64,000 bases of DNA from Streptomyces sp. NRRL F-5135 (GCF_000719775.1 NZ_JOHR01000016.1:1-64000); one strand, 5' to 3'. Shown: positions 16,614 through 26,108, counted from the stretch's first letter. Notes: generated from the letters alone by a model not told the origin. Made by a program: numbers and translations.

Positions 16614-17960
16614 ATGGCCACCACGACCTCCGGGCAGCCTCATCAGCAGCCTTCGCAGCCTTCTCCGTCAGCCCCAGGGCAGGTCGGAGAGCAACCTCTG
16701 TACGACCCGACGGCCGAACTGCTCGCGGATCCGTACGCCGTCTACGAACGGCTGCGCGAGACGGCACCCGTGCGGCGGATCGTCGGCCCCGACGGACGGC
16801 CCGCCTGGCTCGTCACCCGGTACGAGGACGTACGGCGGGCGCTCGCCGATCCCCGGCTCTCGCTCGACAAGCGCCATGCCCTGCCCGGCAATTACCACGG
16901 CTTCCAGCTGCCGCCCGCGCTGGACGCCAACCTGCTCAACATGGACCCGCCGGACCACACCCGTATCCGCCGTCTCGTCGTACGCGCCTTCACGCCGGGG
17001 CGGATCGAGATGCTCAGGGGGCCGGTCCGGCGCACCGCCGACGAACTCCTGGACGCCCTGCCCGCCGGGCGTGCCGATCTGATCGCCTCGTACGCCGCTC
17101 CGCTGCCGATCGTCGTCATCTGTGAGCTGCTGGGCGTACCGCCGGAGGACCGGCGCGACTTCCGCGAGTGGACCGATGCCCTGGTCGCACCCGATCCGGG
17201 CAGGCCCGGGCGGGCGAAGGAGGCCGTCCGCGACATGCTCGCCTTCTTCACGGGACTCCTCGCCACCAAACGCGCCGAACCCGGCGACGACCTGCTCTCC
17301 GCGCTGATCGCGGTGCGCGACGACGCCGGAGACGGCGGTGACGCCGGAGAGGGTGGTGGCGGCGGAGAGGGTGGTGGCGGTGACGAATGGGCCGGGGCAG
17401 GCGCCGGCGGTGCGGCGGACGGGCTCGGTGAGGACGAGTTGATGTCCCTGGCCTTCCTGATCCTCTTCGCCGGGTACGAGAACGCCGTCCAGCTGATCGG
17501 CAACTCCGTCCTCGCGCTGCTGCGGCACCCGGACCAGATGGCGGCACTGCGGGCGGACCCCGGCAGGGCGGGCGCGGCGGTCGCCGAGTTCGCGCGGTAC
17601 GAAGGTCCCGCGCTGCTGGCGATCCGTCGTTTCCCGGTCGAGGACGTGGTGATCGGCGGGGCGACCGTACCGGCGGGCGAGACCGTCATGCTGTCCCTCG
17701 CCGCCGCCAACCGCGACCCCGAGCGCTTCCCCGACGCCGACCGGCTCGATCTCGACCGTGACGCCTCCGGCCATGTCGCCCTCGGCCACGGCATCCACTA
17801 CTGCCTGGGCGCACCGCTCGCCCGACTGGAGACCGAGGTGGCGCTCACCGCGTTGCTGGAGCGGTTCCCGCGGCTGGAACTCGACGTGCCGTACGAGGAA
17901 CTGCGCCGGCGGCCCTCGACCCGGGCCCGGGGACTGCTCGCGCTGCCCGTACGGTACTGA
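16614..17960 (+). CDS. Cytochrome P450 monooxygenase
   Basis: A 448-residue soluble bacterial P450. The heme ligand is Cys397 in LGHGIHYCLGAP; the K-helix region carries EFARYEGP, and NMDPPDHTRIRRLV is the usual C-helix motif. The I-helix reads AGYENA (286-291): the acidic residue is kept, but the conserved proton-relay Thr is replaced by Asn. Residues about 237-272 are a Gly/Asp/Glu-rich low-complexity insertion before the I-helix, absent from typical family members. No ferredoxin gene is adjacent, so electrons must come from elsewhere. The substrate is unknown. Confidence 0.92.
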   Translation: MATTTSGQPHQQPSQPSPSAPGQVGEQPLYDPTAELLADPYAVYERLRETAPVRRIVGPDGRPAWLVTRYEDVRRALADPRLSLDKRHALPGNYHGFQLPPALDANLLNMDPPDHTRIRRLVVRAFTPGRIEMLRGPVRRTADELLDALPAGRADLIASYAAPLPIVVICELLGVPPEDRRDFREWTDALVAPDPGRPGRAKEAVRDMLAFFTGLLATKRAEPGDDLLSALIAVRDDAGDGGDAGEGGGGGEGGGGDEWAGAGAGGAADGLGEDELMSLAFLILFAGYENAVQLIGNSVLALLRHPDQMAALRADPGRAGAAVAEFARYEGPALLAIRRFPVEDVVIGGATVPAGETVMLSLAAANRDPERFPDADRLDLDRDASGHVALGHGIHYCLGAPLARLETEVALTALLERFPRLELDVPYEELRRRPSTRARGLLALPVRY

Positions 17961-18042
17961 CGGGGCCTTCCCGCCCGTGACGCGGTGGGGTCGCGGCCCA
18001 CGGCCCCTCGCGATCCGTCCCGCCCGTCCCCCGGCCTCGTGG

Positions 18043-19254
18043 CTACTGGCGGTACCCGCTCAGGAAACGGCCGATGCGGCTGATCGCCGCGTCGAGATCG
18101 TCCGCGTACGGCAGTGTCAGGATGCGGAAGTGGTCGGGGCGCGGCCAGTTGAAGCCGGTGCCCTGGACGACCTGGATCTTCTCGCGCAGCAGGAGGTCCA
18201 GGACGAACCGCTCGTCGTCGTGGATCCGGTGCACAGCCGGGTCGATGCGGGGGAACGCGTACAGCGCGCCCTTCGGCTTCACGCAGGAGACGCCGGGGAT
18301 CTCGTTGAGCTTCTCCCAGGCGCGGTTGCGCTGCTCGTACAGCCTGCCTCCGGGGGCGGTGAGCTCCCGGATGGACTGGCGGCCGCCGAGCGCGGCCTGA
18401 ATGGCGTACTGGGCGGGCGCGTTGGGGCACAGGCGCATCGACGCGAGCATCGTCAGCCCCTCCAAGTAGCTGCGCGCATGCTGTGTAGGGCCCGTGACGA
18501 CCAGCCAGCCGGAGCGGAAACCGGCCACCCGGTACGTCTTCGAGAGGCCGCTGAAGGTGAGGACGACCAGGTCGGGGGCGAGGGCGGCGGCGCTGTGGTG
18601 GACCGCGTCGTCGTAGACGATCTGGTCGTAGATCTCGTCGGCGAAGACCATGAGCTGGTGGCGGCGGGCGAGGTCCAGGATGCCCTCGACGATCTCACGT
18701 GGGTAGACCGCGCCCGTGGGGTTGTTGGGGTTGATGATCACGACGGCCTTCGTCCGGTCCGTGATCTTCGAGGCCATGTCGGCCAGGTCCGGGTACCACT
18801 CCGCAGCCTCGTCGCAGAGATAGTGCACGGGCCGGCCCCCGGCCAGCGTGGTGACCGCTGTCCAGAGCGGGAAGTCCGGCGCCGGGATCAGCACCTCGTC
18901 ACCGTCCTCCAGGAGGGCCTGGACGGCCATGGAGACCAGTTCCGAGACGCCGTTGCCCAGGAAGATGTCGTCGACGGTGACATCCGGCAGACCGAGCGTC
19001 TGGTAACGCTGTGCGACGGCGCGGCGCGCGGAGAGGATGCCGCGTGAGTCCGAGTAGCCGTGGGCCTGCGGAAGCATCCGGATCATGTCCTGGACGATCT
19101 CCTCCGGCGCCTCGAACCCGAAGAGCGCGGGATTCCCGGTGTTCAGGCGCAGCACGCTGTGGCCCGCCTCCTCCAGCGCGTCGGCCTGCTCGATCACCGG
19201 GCCGCGGATCTCGTAGCAGACCTCGCTGAGCTTGCTCGACTGCCGGAACTCCAT
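18043..19254 (-). CDS. alaA: Alanine-synthesising aminotransferase
   Basis: A PLP-dependent class I aminotransferase of 403 residues that makes alanine from pyruvate and glutamate. The sequence follows E. coli AlaA closely along its length: SSKL..VCYEIRGPV at the start, GNGVSELVSMAVQALL, IINPNNPTGAVY, the PLP lysine in SGLSKTYRVAGFRSGW, MRLCPNAPAQYAIQ and FNWPRPDHFRI near the end. GGGAGG sits 6 nt before ATG 19254. It is transcribed away from an HxlR regulator across a region with two palindromes, which suggests control by that regulator. Confidence 0.93.
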   Translation of the reverse strand: MEFRQSSKLSEVCYEIRGPVIEQADALEEAGHSVLRLNTGNPALFGFEAPEEIVQDMIRMLPQAHGYSDSRGILSARRAVAQRYQTLGLPDVTVDDIFLGNGVSELVSMAVQALLEDGDEVLIPAPDFPLWTAVTTLAGGRPVHYLCDEAAEWYPDLADMASKITDRTKAVVIINPNNPTGAVYPREIVEGILDLARRHQLMVFADEIYDQIVYDDAVHHSAAALAPDLVVLTFSGLSKTYRVAGFRSGWLVVTGPTQHARSYLEGLTMLASMRLCPNAPAQYAIQAALGGRQSIRELTAPGGRLYEQRNRAWEKLNEIPGVSCVKPKGALYAFPRIDPAVHRIHDDERFVLDLLLREKIQVVQGTGFNWPRPDHFRILTLPYADDLDAAISRIGRFLSGYRQ

Positions 19255-19280
19255 GCGTGCCCTCCCAGATTCGATGTGAT

Positions 19281-19297
19281 ACTTGGTTTTACCAAGT
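19281..19297. promoter_or_regulatory. Operator palindrome 1 (HxlR-type)
   Basis: ACTTGGT-TTT-ACCAAGT is a perfect inverted repeat with a 3-nt spacer in the alaA/HxlR divergent region. It shares its half-site core (TTGG/CCAA) with a second palindrome 21 bp away. Confidence 0.6.
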
Positions 19298-19303
19298 GCG
19301 AGC

Positions 19304-19316
19304 TTGGAAAGTCCAA
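19304..19316. promoter_or_regulatory. Operator palindrome 2 (HxlR-type)
   Basis: TTGGA-AAG-TCCAA is a perfect inverted repeat with the same 3-nt spacer design as the neighbouring palindrome. Its left arm overlaps the proposed -35 of the HxlR gene, so binding would repress that promoter. Confidence 0.55.
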
Positions 19317-19331
19317 CAACATGTCTACACT
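19304..19331 (+). promoter_or_regulatory. Promoter of the HxlR gene, leaderless
   Basis: TTGGAA (19304-19309), a 16-nt spacer and TACACT (19326-19331) form a promoter ending 7 nt before ATG 19339. This supports a leaderless start there rather than at the in-frame ATG 19321, which lies between the two hexamers. Confidence 0.55.
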
Positions 19332-19338
19332 GCGTCGC

Positions 19339-20067
19339 ATGCCACGCCGCCGAAGCTACGACCAGTACTGTGCCGCCGCCCGTGCCCTGGATGCCGTGGG
19401 CGACCGCTGGACCCTCCTGATCGTCCGGGAGCTCCTCGCTGGCCCCCGTCGCTACACCGACCTGCACGCCGACCTGCCCGGTGTGAGCACGGACGTGCTC
19501 GCCTCGCGCCTGAAGGACATGGAGCGCGACGATCTGGTCACGCGCCGTCGGCTGCCGCCGCCCGCCGCCGCGTCCGTGTACGAGCTGACGGGGCGAGGGC
19601 GGGATCTGCTGCCGGTTCTCACCGCCCTCGCGGAGTGGGGCGCCCCGGAGCTCGCGGAGCGCCGGCCCACCGATGCCGTGCGGGCCCACTGGTTCGCCGT
19701 GCCGCTGCTCCCCGTTCTGGACGAGTTGTCGGCCGGTCTGCCGGGTCCGTCGGTCCGGTCGGGGTCCGGGCGGCCCGAGCGGCCCGGCCTGGAGGGCGTC
19801 GAGTGGAGCGACGCGGCGACCGGCGGGGGGTACGAGGGGGTGGTGGAGGTCGTCCTGGACGAGGGGGCGTTCCATGTACGGCTCGGTGGTGGCGGTCCGG
19901 TGTACGGGGAGGGTCCCGTCGAGCGGCCCGACGCCCGGCTCGCGCTGGACGCCGACACCTGCCGCGCGCTGGCCGGGGGCTCGTTGAGCGTGCCGGACGG
20001 CGTGCGGGACGGCCTGATCGAGGTGACGGGGGAGGGGGTGCTCGCCAAGCTGCTGCGGGGGGAGTGA
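19339..20067 (+). CDS. HxlR-family transcriptional regulator
   Basis: A 242-residue DNA-binding regulator. Residues 1-95 are the HxlR winged helix: YCAAARALDAVGDRWTLLIVRELLAGPRRYTDLHADLPGVSTDVLASRLKDMERDDLV follows the family pattern of a core helix, recognition helix and wing. The C-terminal 140 residues are an additional alpha/beta domain (EGVVEVVLDEGAFHVRLGG), which may bind a ligand, as in longer actinobacterial members. The ATG at 19339 is preferred because the promoter predicts a leaderless mRNA. It probably regulates itself and alaA. Confidence 0.85.
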   Translation: MPRRRSYDQYCAAARALDAVGDRWTLLIVRELLAGPRRYTDLHADLPGVSTDVLASRLKDMERDDLVTRRRLPPPAAASVYELTGRGRDLLPVLTALAEWGAPELAERRPTDAVRAHWFAVPLLPVLDELSAGLPGPSVRSGSGRPERPGLEGVEWSDAATGGGYEGVVEVVLDEGAFHVRLGGGGPVYGEGPVERPDARLALDADTCRALAGGSLSVPDGVRDGLIEVTGEGVLAKLLRGE

Positions 20068-20279
20068 GGGCGGCGGGGTGTCGTGGTGATGGACGGCGAC
20101 AGGGCGGGCGTGCAGGGTGGCAGTGGGGAGGGAAATAGGGTTTTTGTGACGGATGTCATACTTGAAGACGTCAGTATGTGCTGGCGGTTCCGCGACGGTC
20201 CGCCGGGTCGTGATCACAGCGCCTCGGTGGCCGGCCCCGGGCAGGTGAGATGGCCCCGGGCAGGGTGAAATGAGGGACG

Positions 20280-23222
20280 ATGAGGCGACCGGACACCGCA
20301 GGGGACTCTCGGTCCATCCGGTCGGTGGAGCTGACCAGTTCGAACGGACCCAGCGGCTCGAACGGACCCAGCGGCTCGAACAGCCCGGGTAGGTCGAACG
20401 GCTCGAACGAGTCGAGCGGCTGCCACGGACCGAATGGCTGCTTCGAGCCGGAAGGTCCCCCGGGGCCCCAGGAGCCGATGAGCAAGGGAGACCCCGGTGG
20501 CCCTGTCGGAGAGGCGCCCACGGCCATGGCCACCGTGGACGCGCGGGGCGTTGTGACCGGATGGGGCGAGGGCGCGCGGAGCCTGCTCGGCTACGAGCCC
20601 TCGGAGATCCTGGGGCGGCCCGCCGCCGTCCTGCTGGCGGGGAAGGCGCCCACCGTGGAGGAGCGCCGCCCGGCGGAGGAGCGACGTAGATGGCACGGGA
20701 CGGTGACCCTGCTGCATCGGGACGGCACCCGCGTCGAGGTCCGGTTGCTGGCGCACTTCGGCGCGCGCGTCGACACGGGTCGCGTCGACACGGGTCACGG
20801 CGACGACGGCCGTGGTGACCGCGTCGGCGGCGATTGCATAACAGGGGCCGGCGGGGCCGCCGGGACCGGGCCGGAAAGCGGTGGTCCGGCCGACAGGGAC
20901 GCTCATGAATGGCTGATTGTCTCGCCTCTGACCGGCGGTGCGCCGGTCAGAGGCGATGACGACCTGATCAGAAAGGGCTTCGTGGGCTCCCCGTGCACGA
21001 TGGCGCTCTACGACGAACAACTCCGGCTGCGGCGGGTCAACGACGACATGGAGCGGGTCCTCGGCCTGGCCGAGGACGACATCCGCGGACTCCGGCTGCC
21101 CGAGATCGTGCGGGGCCCGAACAGCTACGAGGTGGAACGGCGGATGCGGCGCGCCCTTGAGTCGGGCGAGACACAGTACGTCGAATTCCCCATCCGGCTC
21201 GTGGGCCATGACCGGGCGTCGGCCTGGGCGGTCTCCCTGGCCCCGCTGCGCGGGGAGGACGACGGCCGGGTACGGGGCGTGATCCTCTCGGGCCACGACA
21301 TGACCCGGCAGTACACCGCCCGCCGGCGTCTGCGCCTGGTCAGCGAGGCGAGCACACGTATCGGAAGCACCCTCGACATCGTGCGCACCGCGCAGGAACT
21401 GGCCGACTTCGCCGTCCCGGTGTTCGCGGACTTCGTCACCGTCGATCTGCTCCCCACCGTCAGCACCGGCGGCGAACCGCCCGACGGACCGCTGTCCGGC
21501 CACGTCATGCTCCGGCGCGTCGCCTGCCGGTCGGTGCTGGAAGGCTGCCCGGAGGCGGTCGTGCCCATGGGGGAGACGGACTTCTATCCCGATTTCTCGC
21601 CGGCCGCCGAGTGCCTGCTCCTACAGCGGGGGATCATGAACCGGGTCACGGACCCCAGTATCGCCCAATGGGCGGCCCAGGCGCCGGAACGGTCGCGGAG
21701 CGTACGGAAGTTCGGCTTTCACTCGACGATGGCCGTTCCGCTGCTCGCGCGTGGCACCACCCTCGGTGCGGCCACGTTCTCGCGGCACCGTACCCCCGAG
21801 CCGTTCGAGCCGGACGACCTGCTCATGGCCGAGGACCTCACGGCACGGGCGGCCGTCTGCATCGACAACGCCCGCCGTTACACGCGTGAGCGCGACACGG
21901 CGCTGACCCTGCAACGCAGCCTCCTGCCGAGGGGGTTGCCCCAGCACGCGGCGGTCGAGGCCGCGTTCCGCTATCTGCCCGCCGGTTCGGGGGCCGGTGT
22001 GGGCGGTGACTGGTTCGACGTGATTCCGCTGTCGAGTTCGCGCGTCGCGCTGGTGGTGGGCGATGTCGTGGGCCACGGCCTCCAGGCGTCGGCCACGATG
22101 GGCAGGCTGCGGACGGCGGTACGGACCCTGGCCGATGTCGACCTGCCTCCGGACGAACTGCTCACCCACCTCGACGACCTCGTCAACCGCGTGTCCGCCG
22201 AGGAAGCGGACGCGCCGAACGCGCCGAACGCGCCGAACGCGCCGACCGCGCCGAACCGCCGGAGCGGCGCCGACGGGGAGGACGCCACGAACGCCGCGAA
22301 CTCCGCCAACGCCGAGAGCACCGGAAGCACTGGAAGCAGCGGAAGCAGCGGAAGCAGCGGAAGTTCAGCAAGCGCCGAGTACGCCGCGAGCTCCGAGAGC
22401 GCCGCGGCGGAGACCGCCGGCGATGTCGGCGCCACCTGCCTGTACGCGGTCTACGACCCGGTCTCCCGGAGGTGTTCCCTGGCCCGTGCCGGACATCCGC
22501 AGCCGGTGCTGGTCAGGCCCGACGGCGATGCCGAGTTCGTCGACCTGCCCGCCGGCCCGCCGCTCGGCCTCGGCAACCTGCCGTTCGAGACCGCCGAGAT
22601 CCAGCTTCCGGAAGGCAGCTTGCTCGCCCTCTACACCAATGGCCTGATCGATTCGCGGGAGCGCGGACCCGACGACACGATGACCGCGCTGCGCGAGGCG
22701 TTGGCCCGGCCGGCCGCGTCGCTGGAGGAGCTCTGTGACACGGTCCTCGAAGCGGTGCTCCCCGCCCGCCCCGCCGACGACGTCGCCCTGCTGCTGGCCC
22801 GCACCCGCGCGCTCGACGCGAGCCAGGTGGTGACGTGGGAGCTGGCCCGCGATCCGGCGGTGGTGGCCCGGGCCCGCGGAAACGTTTCCGATCAGCTGGC
22901 GGCCTGGGGGCTGGACGAGGCCGTCTTCACCACGGAACTCGTCGTCAGCGAGTTGGTCACGAATGCCATCCGGTACGCCAGCGCGCCCATCCAGCTCCGG
23001 CTGATCCATGACCGCAACCTCATTTGCGAGGTCTCCGACGGCAGCAACACCGCGCCGCACCTCCGCCGGGCCCGGGTGTTCGACGAGGGAGGCCGCGGCC
23101 TGCTGCTCGTGGCCCAGCTGACCCGGAGCTGGGGCACACGGCAGGGTGTCGGCGGGAAGACGATCTGGGCGGAGCAGACGCTGCCGGTGGGCGAGCCGGC
23201 TCTCTTGTCGGCCGCGCTGTGA
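20280..23222 (+). CDS. PAS-GAF-SpoIIE phosphatase with ATPase domain
   Basis: A 980-residue cytoplasmic signalling protein. Order: a Ser/Asn/Gly-rich leader (1-70), PAS (about 80-150), PAS (about 240-345, LYDEQLRLRRVNDDMERVLGL), GAF (about 355-545), a PP2C-type SpoIIE phosphatase (about 565-835; GGDWFDVIPL, GDVVGHGLQASA, AGHPQPVLVRPDG) and a GHKL ATPase like anti-sigma kinases (about 845-965; ELVTNAIRYA, DEGGRGLLLV). Such proteins switch anti-sigma factor antagonists. Residues about 642-713, inside the phosphatase, are an Asn/Ala/Pro then Ser/Gly repeat. The start is uncertain: ATG 20280 lies close behind GAGGG; 20478 and 20526 are also possible. Confidence 0.88.
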   Translation: MRRPDTAGDSRSIRSVELTSSNGPSGSNGPSGSNSPGRSNGSNESSGCHGPNGCFEPEGPPGPQEPMSKGDPGGPVGEAPTAMATVDARGVVTGWGEGARSLLGYEPSEILGRPAAVLLAGKAPTVEERRPAEERRRWHGTVTLLHRDGTRVEVRLLAHFGARVDTGRVDTGHGDDGRGDRVGGDCITGAGGAAGTGPESGGPADRDAHEWLIVSPLTGGAPVRGDDDLIRKGFVGSPCTMALYDEQLRLRRVNDDMERVLGLAEDDIRGLRLPEIVRGPNSYEVERRMRRALESGETQYVEFPIRLVGHDRASAWAVSLAPLRGEDDGRVRGVILSGHDMTRQYTARRRLRLVSEASTRIGSTLDIVRTAQELADFAVPVFADFVTVDLLPTVSTGGEPPDGPLSGHVMLRRVACRSVLEGCPEAVVPMGETDFYPDFSPAAECLLLQRGIMNRVTDPSIAQWAAQAPERSRSVRKFGFHSTMAVPLLARGTTLGAATFSRHRTPEPFEPDDLLMAEDLTARAAVCIDNARRYTRERDTALTLQRSLLPRGLPQHAAVEAAFRYLPAGSGAGVGGDWFDVIPLSSSRVALVVGDVVGHGLQASATMGRLRTAVRTLADVDLPPDELLTHLDDLVNRVSAEEADAPNAPNAPNAPTAPNRRSGADGEDATNAANSANAESTGSTGSSGSSGSSGSSASAEYAASSESAAAETAGDVGATCLYAVYDPVSRRCSLARAGHPQPVLVRPDGDAEFVDLPAGPPLGLGNLPFETAEIQLPEGSLLALYTNGLIDSRERGPDDTMTALREALARPAASLEELCDTVLEAVLPARPADDVALLLARTRALDASQVVTWELARDPAVVARARGNVSDQLAAWGLDEAVFTTELVVSELVTNAIRYASAPIQLRLIHDRNLICEVSDGSNTAPHLRRARVFDEGGRGLLLVAQLTRSWGTRQGVGGKTIWAEQTLPVGEPALLSAAL
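20340..20375 (+). repeat. Two tandem 18-bp repeats near the SpoIIE gene start
   Basis: TCGAACGGACCCAGCGGC occurs twice perfectly and degenerates into further TCGAAC units up to about 20415. It encodes SNGPSG units in the disordered N-terminus. Confidence 0.85.
20922..20956. repeat. Long perfect inverted repeat inside the SpoIIE gene
   Basis: TCGCCTCTGACCGGC (20922-20936) is exactly complementary to 20942-20956. G37/C41 extend the stem to 16 bp around a GTG loop. It falls in the linker between the two PAS domains. Such a stable hairpin is unusual inside a coding region. Confidence 0.8.
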
Positions 23223-23325
23223 CCCGAGGCGGCCGGGACGTCGTCCCGTACGACGAGGTCCGCCTCCTTGACACCGGGCTCCGCCTCTCGAACATCCCTC
23301 CGTACGGCTGCACGATGATGAACGA

Positions 23326-24029
<704 letters not shown>

Positions 24030-24036
24030 TCCCGTG

Positions 24037-24939
24037 TCACGCGGTGCGCCGACCGGGCTCCGGCCGGCCGCCCGGCAGCGTGACCGCCACGGCACCCGCG
24101 CGGCAGCCCTCCGCCGCCGCGGCGGCCGGTTCCGCGCCCGCCAGCCGGGCGGCGAGGAAGGCGCCGGTGAAGGCGTCGCCCGCGCCCGTGGTGTCCACGG
24201 CGCGGGCCGGTGGTGCCGGGACCCGGGCCGTCACCTCGCCCTCAGCCGCCACCAGCGCCCCGGCGGCGCCCAGGGTGACCACGACCAGTGGTACCCGCCG
24301 GCTCAGTTCGGCGGCGGCCCGCTCCTCGTCCGGCAGACCGGTGAGAAGCCGGGCCTCGTCCGCGTTGGGCAGCAGCGTCTCCGCGCCCGCCACAGCCGTC
24401 AGGAAACGGTGCGGGCCGAGCCGTCCGAGGAAGCCGGCCGAGGCGGGATCCACACTCACCGGAACACCGCGTTCCCGAGCGGCCTCCATGGCGACGAGGG
24501 CGAGCCGCCGGCTGGAACCGGTGAAGAAGAGGTAGCCGGACAGGTGCAGTCGGCCGGCCCCGTCCAGCAGGGACGGCGACCAGTCGGCGGGTGACAGGCG
24601 CAGCGCGGCGCCGCTGTCGGTCAGCAGGGTGCGCTCGGCCGAGGCGTCGACCAGGCAGATCACCGTGCCGGTCGGGGCGTGGGGGTCGACGACGAGGCGG
24701 GCCCGTACCCCCGCTCGCCGCAGCCGTTCCGCGTGCCAGTCCCGGGCGTCCGCCCCCACGCCCGCCAGCAGTCGCACGTCCGCGCACCCGCTGTGGGCGG
24801 CCCAGCAGGCCGCGTTGGCCCCGGCGCCGCCCGGCAGTGTACGGATCTCGGCGGCCGTGTCCGTGCCGTGGGCCGGCGGGGTGGCGAAGCGCGCGACCAC
24901 GTCCGTGATCACATCCCCGATCACCAGGAGCGCGCCCAC
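24037..24939 (-). CDS. psuK: PfkB-family kinase, probable pseudouridine kinase
   Basis: A 300-residue ribokinase-fold enzyme. The N-terminal GALLVIGDVITDVVARF and GGAGANAACWAAH motifs and the C-terminal active site DTTGAGDAFTGAF (catalytic Asp in GAGD) are diagnostic of PfkB sugar/nucleoside kinases. Because it follows psuG on the same strand, the likely substrate is pseudouridine, phosphorylated at the 5' position before PsuG cleaves it. The start is uncertain: GTG 24939 gives the normal family length, while GTG 25134 overlaps the psuG stop (GTGA) but would add a 65-residue Pro/Arg-rich prefix. Confidence 0.82.
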   Translation of the reverse strand: MGALLVIGDVITDVVARFATPPAHGTDTAAEIRTLPGGAGANAACWAAHSGCADVRLLAGVGADARDWHAERLRRAGVRARLVVDPHAPTGTVICLVDASAERTLLTDSGAALRLSPADWSPSLLDGAGRLHLSGYLFFTGSSRRLALVAMEAARERGVPVSVDPASAGFLGRLGPHRFLTAVAGAETLLPNADEARLLTGLPDEERAAAELSRRVPLVVVTLGAAGALVAAEGEVTARVPAPPARAVDTTGAGDAFTGAFLAARLAGAEPAAAAAEGCRAGAVAVTLPGGRPEPGRRTA

Positions 24940-25130
24940 CCCGGAGCCCGCGCGGCCGTCGGCGGGCCGCGGATCGGTGCGCGGCGGATCGGCGCGCGAT
25001 GTGCCGTCACGCGACAAACGGGCGGACGATGTGCCGGCAGGAGACGCAGGGGTACGCGGTAGGGCGGGGCGCGGTACGTCGGGCCGGGGCCCGGGGCGGG
25101 CGGGCGCTGCCGCCGGTCCGCCTCCGTGCC

Positions 25131-26042
25131 TCACAGAGCCGCCGCGATCCGGGCCGCGAGCCGGACGTTGCCGCGCACCGCCGCCAGGTTGGCCTCCAAC
25201 GACGCGCCGCGCGTCCGTCGCGTCAACTGGTCCAGCAGGAACGGCGTGACGGCCTGGCCCCCGACGCCCCGCTCCCGGCACTCCGCCAGTGCCTCCCCGA
25301 GCACCCGGTCGTGCAGGTCCGGGTCCAACTGCTCCGACTCGGGCACGGGATTGGCCACCAGCAGGGCCGCCGCCGGTCCGCCCAGCGCGTCCCGCGCGCC
25401 GATCACCGCCGCCACCTCCTCGGGCGTACGGACCGTCCAGTCGACGGGCTCACCGGACGAGGCGAGGTAGAAACCGGGAAAGCGGTCCGTGCCGTAGCCG
25501 AGGACACCCACGCCCAGGGTCTCCAGCCGCTGGAGCGTCGCCGGTACGTCGAGGATCGACTTGACGCCCGCGCACACCACCGTGATCCGGGTCCTGGCGA
25601 GCAGCCGCAGATCGGCCGACTCGTCCTGTGTCTCGGTCCAGCCCCGGTGCACCCCGCCCAGCCCGCCCGTCGCGAAGACGCGGATCCCGGCCCGCGCCGC
25701 GAGGAACGCCGTGGCGGACACCGTGGTCGCGCCGCTCGCGCGCAGTGCGAGAGCCGGCGCGAGGTCGCGCTGCCCCAGCTTCCGTACGGAGTCGTCCTGG
25801 GCCACCCGCTCCAACTGCTCGCCGCTCAGGCCCACATGCGGCCGGCCGTCGAGCACGGCCACGGTCGCGGGGACGGCGCCCGCGGACCGTACGATGCCTT
25901 CCAGTTCCTCCGCGACGGCCAGATTGCGCGGGCGAGGCAGTCCGTGCGCGATGATCGTCGACTCCAGCGCGACCACGGGGCGACGCGCGGCGAGCGCCTC
26001 CCGGACGTCGGGGGACAGCTGCACTGTCGTGGTGTCTGGCAT
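25131..26042 (-). CDS. psuG: Pseudouridine-5'-phosphate glycosidase
   Basis: Splits pseudouridine 5'-phosphate into uracil and ribose 5-phosphate (reversible C-glycosidic cleavage), in the cytoplasm. The 303-residue protein matches E. coli PsuG throughout: VVALESTIIAHGLPRP, GAVPATVAVLDG, GATTVSATAFLAARAGIRVFATGGLGGVHRG, VCAGVKSILD and LLVANPVPE. The ATG at 26042 is preferred; the in-frame ATG at 26054 is an alternative. It is followed by the PfkB kinase, so the pair recovers uracil from RNA-derived pseudouridine. Confidence 0.93.
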   Translation of the reverse strand: MPDTTTVQLSPDVREALAARRPVVALESTIIAHGLPRPRNLAVAEELEGIVRSAGAVPATVAVLDGRPHVGLSGEQLERVAQDDSVRKLGQRDLAPALALRASGATTVSATAFLAARAGIRVFATGGLGGVHRGWTETQDESADLRLLARTRITVVCAGVKSILDVPATLQRLETLGVGVLGYGTDRFPGFYLASSGEPVDWTVRTPEEVAAVIGARDALGGPAAALLVANPVPESEQLDPDLHDRVLGEALAECRERGVGGQAVTPFLLDQLTRRTRGASLEANLAAVRGNVRLAARIAAAL

Positions 26043-26108
26043 GTCCCCATCCATGGCACCCGCGGAACGCCCGCAAACGTCACCGGCCGTACCGATTCCG
26101 CTCCCCGG

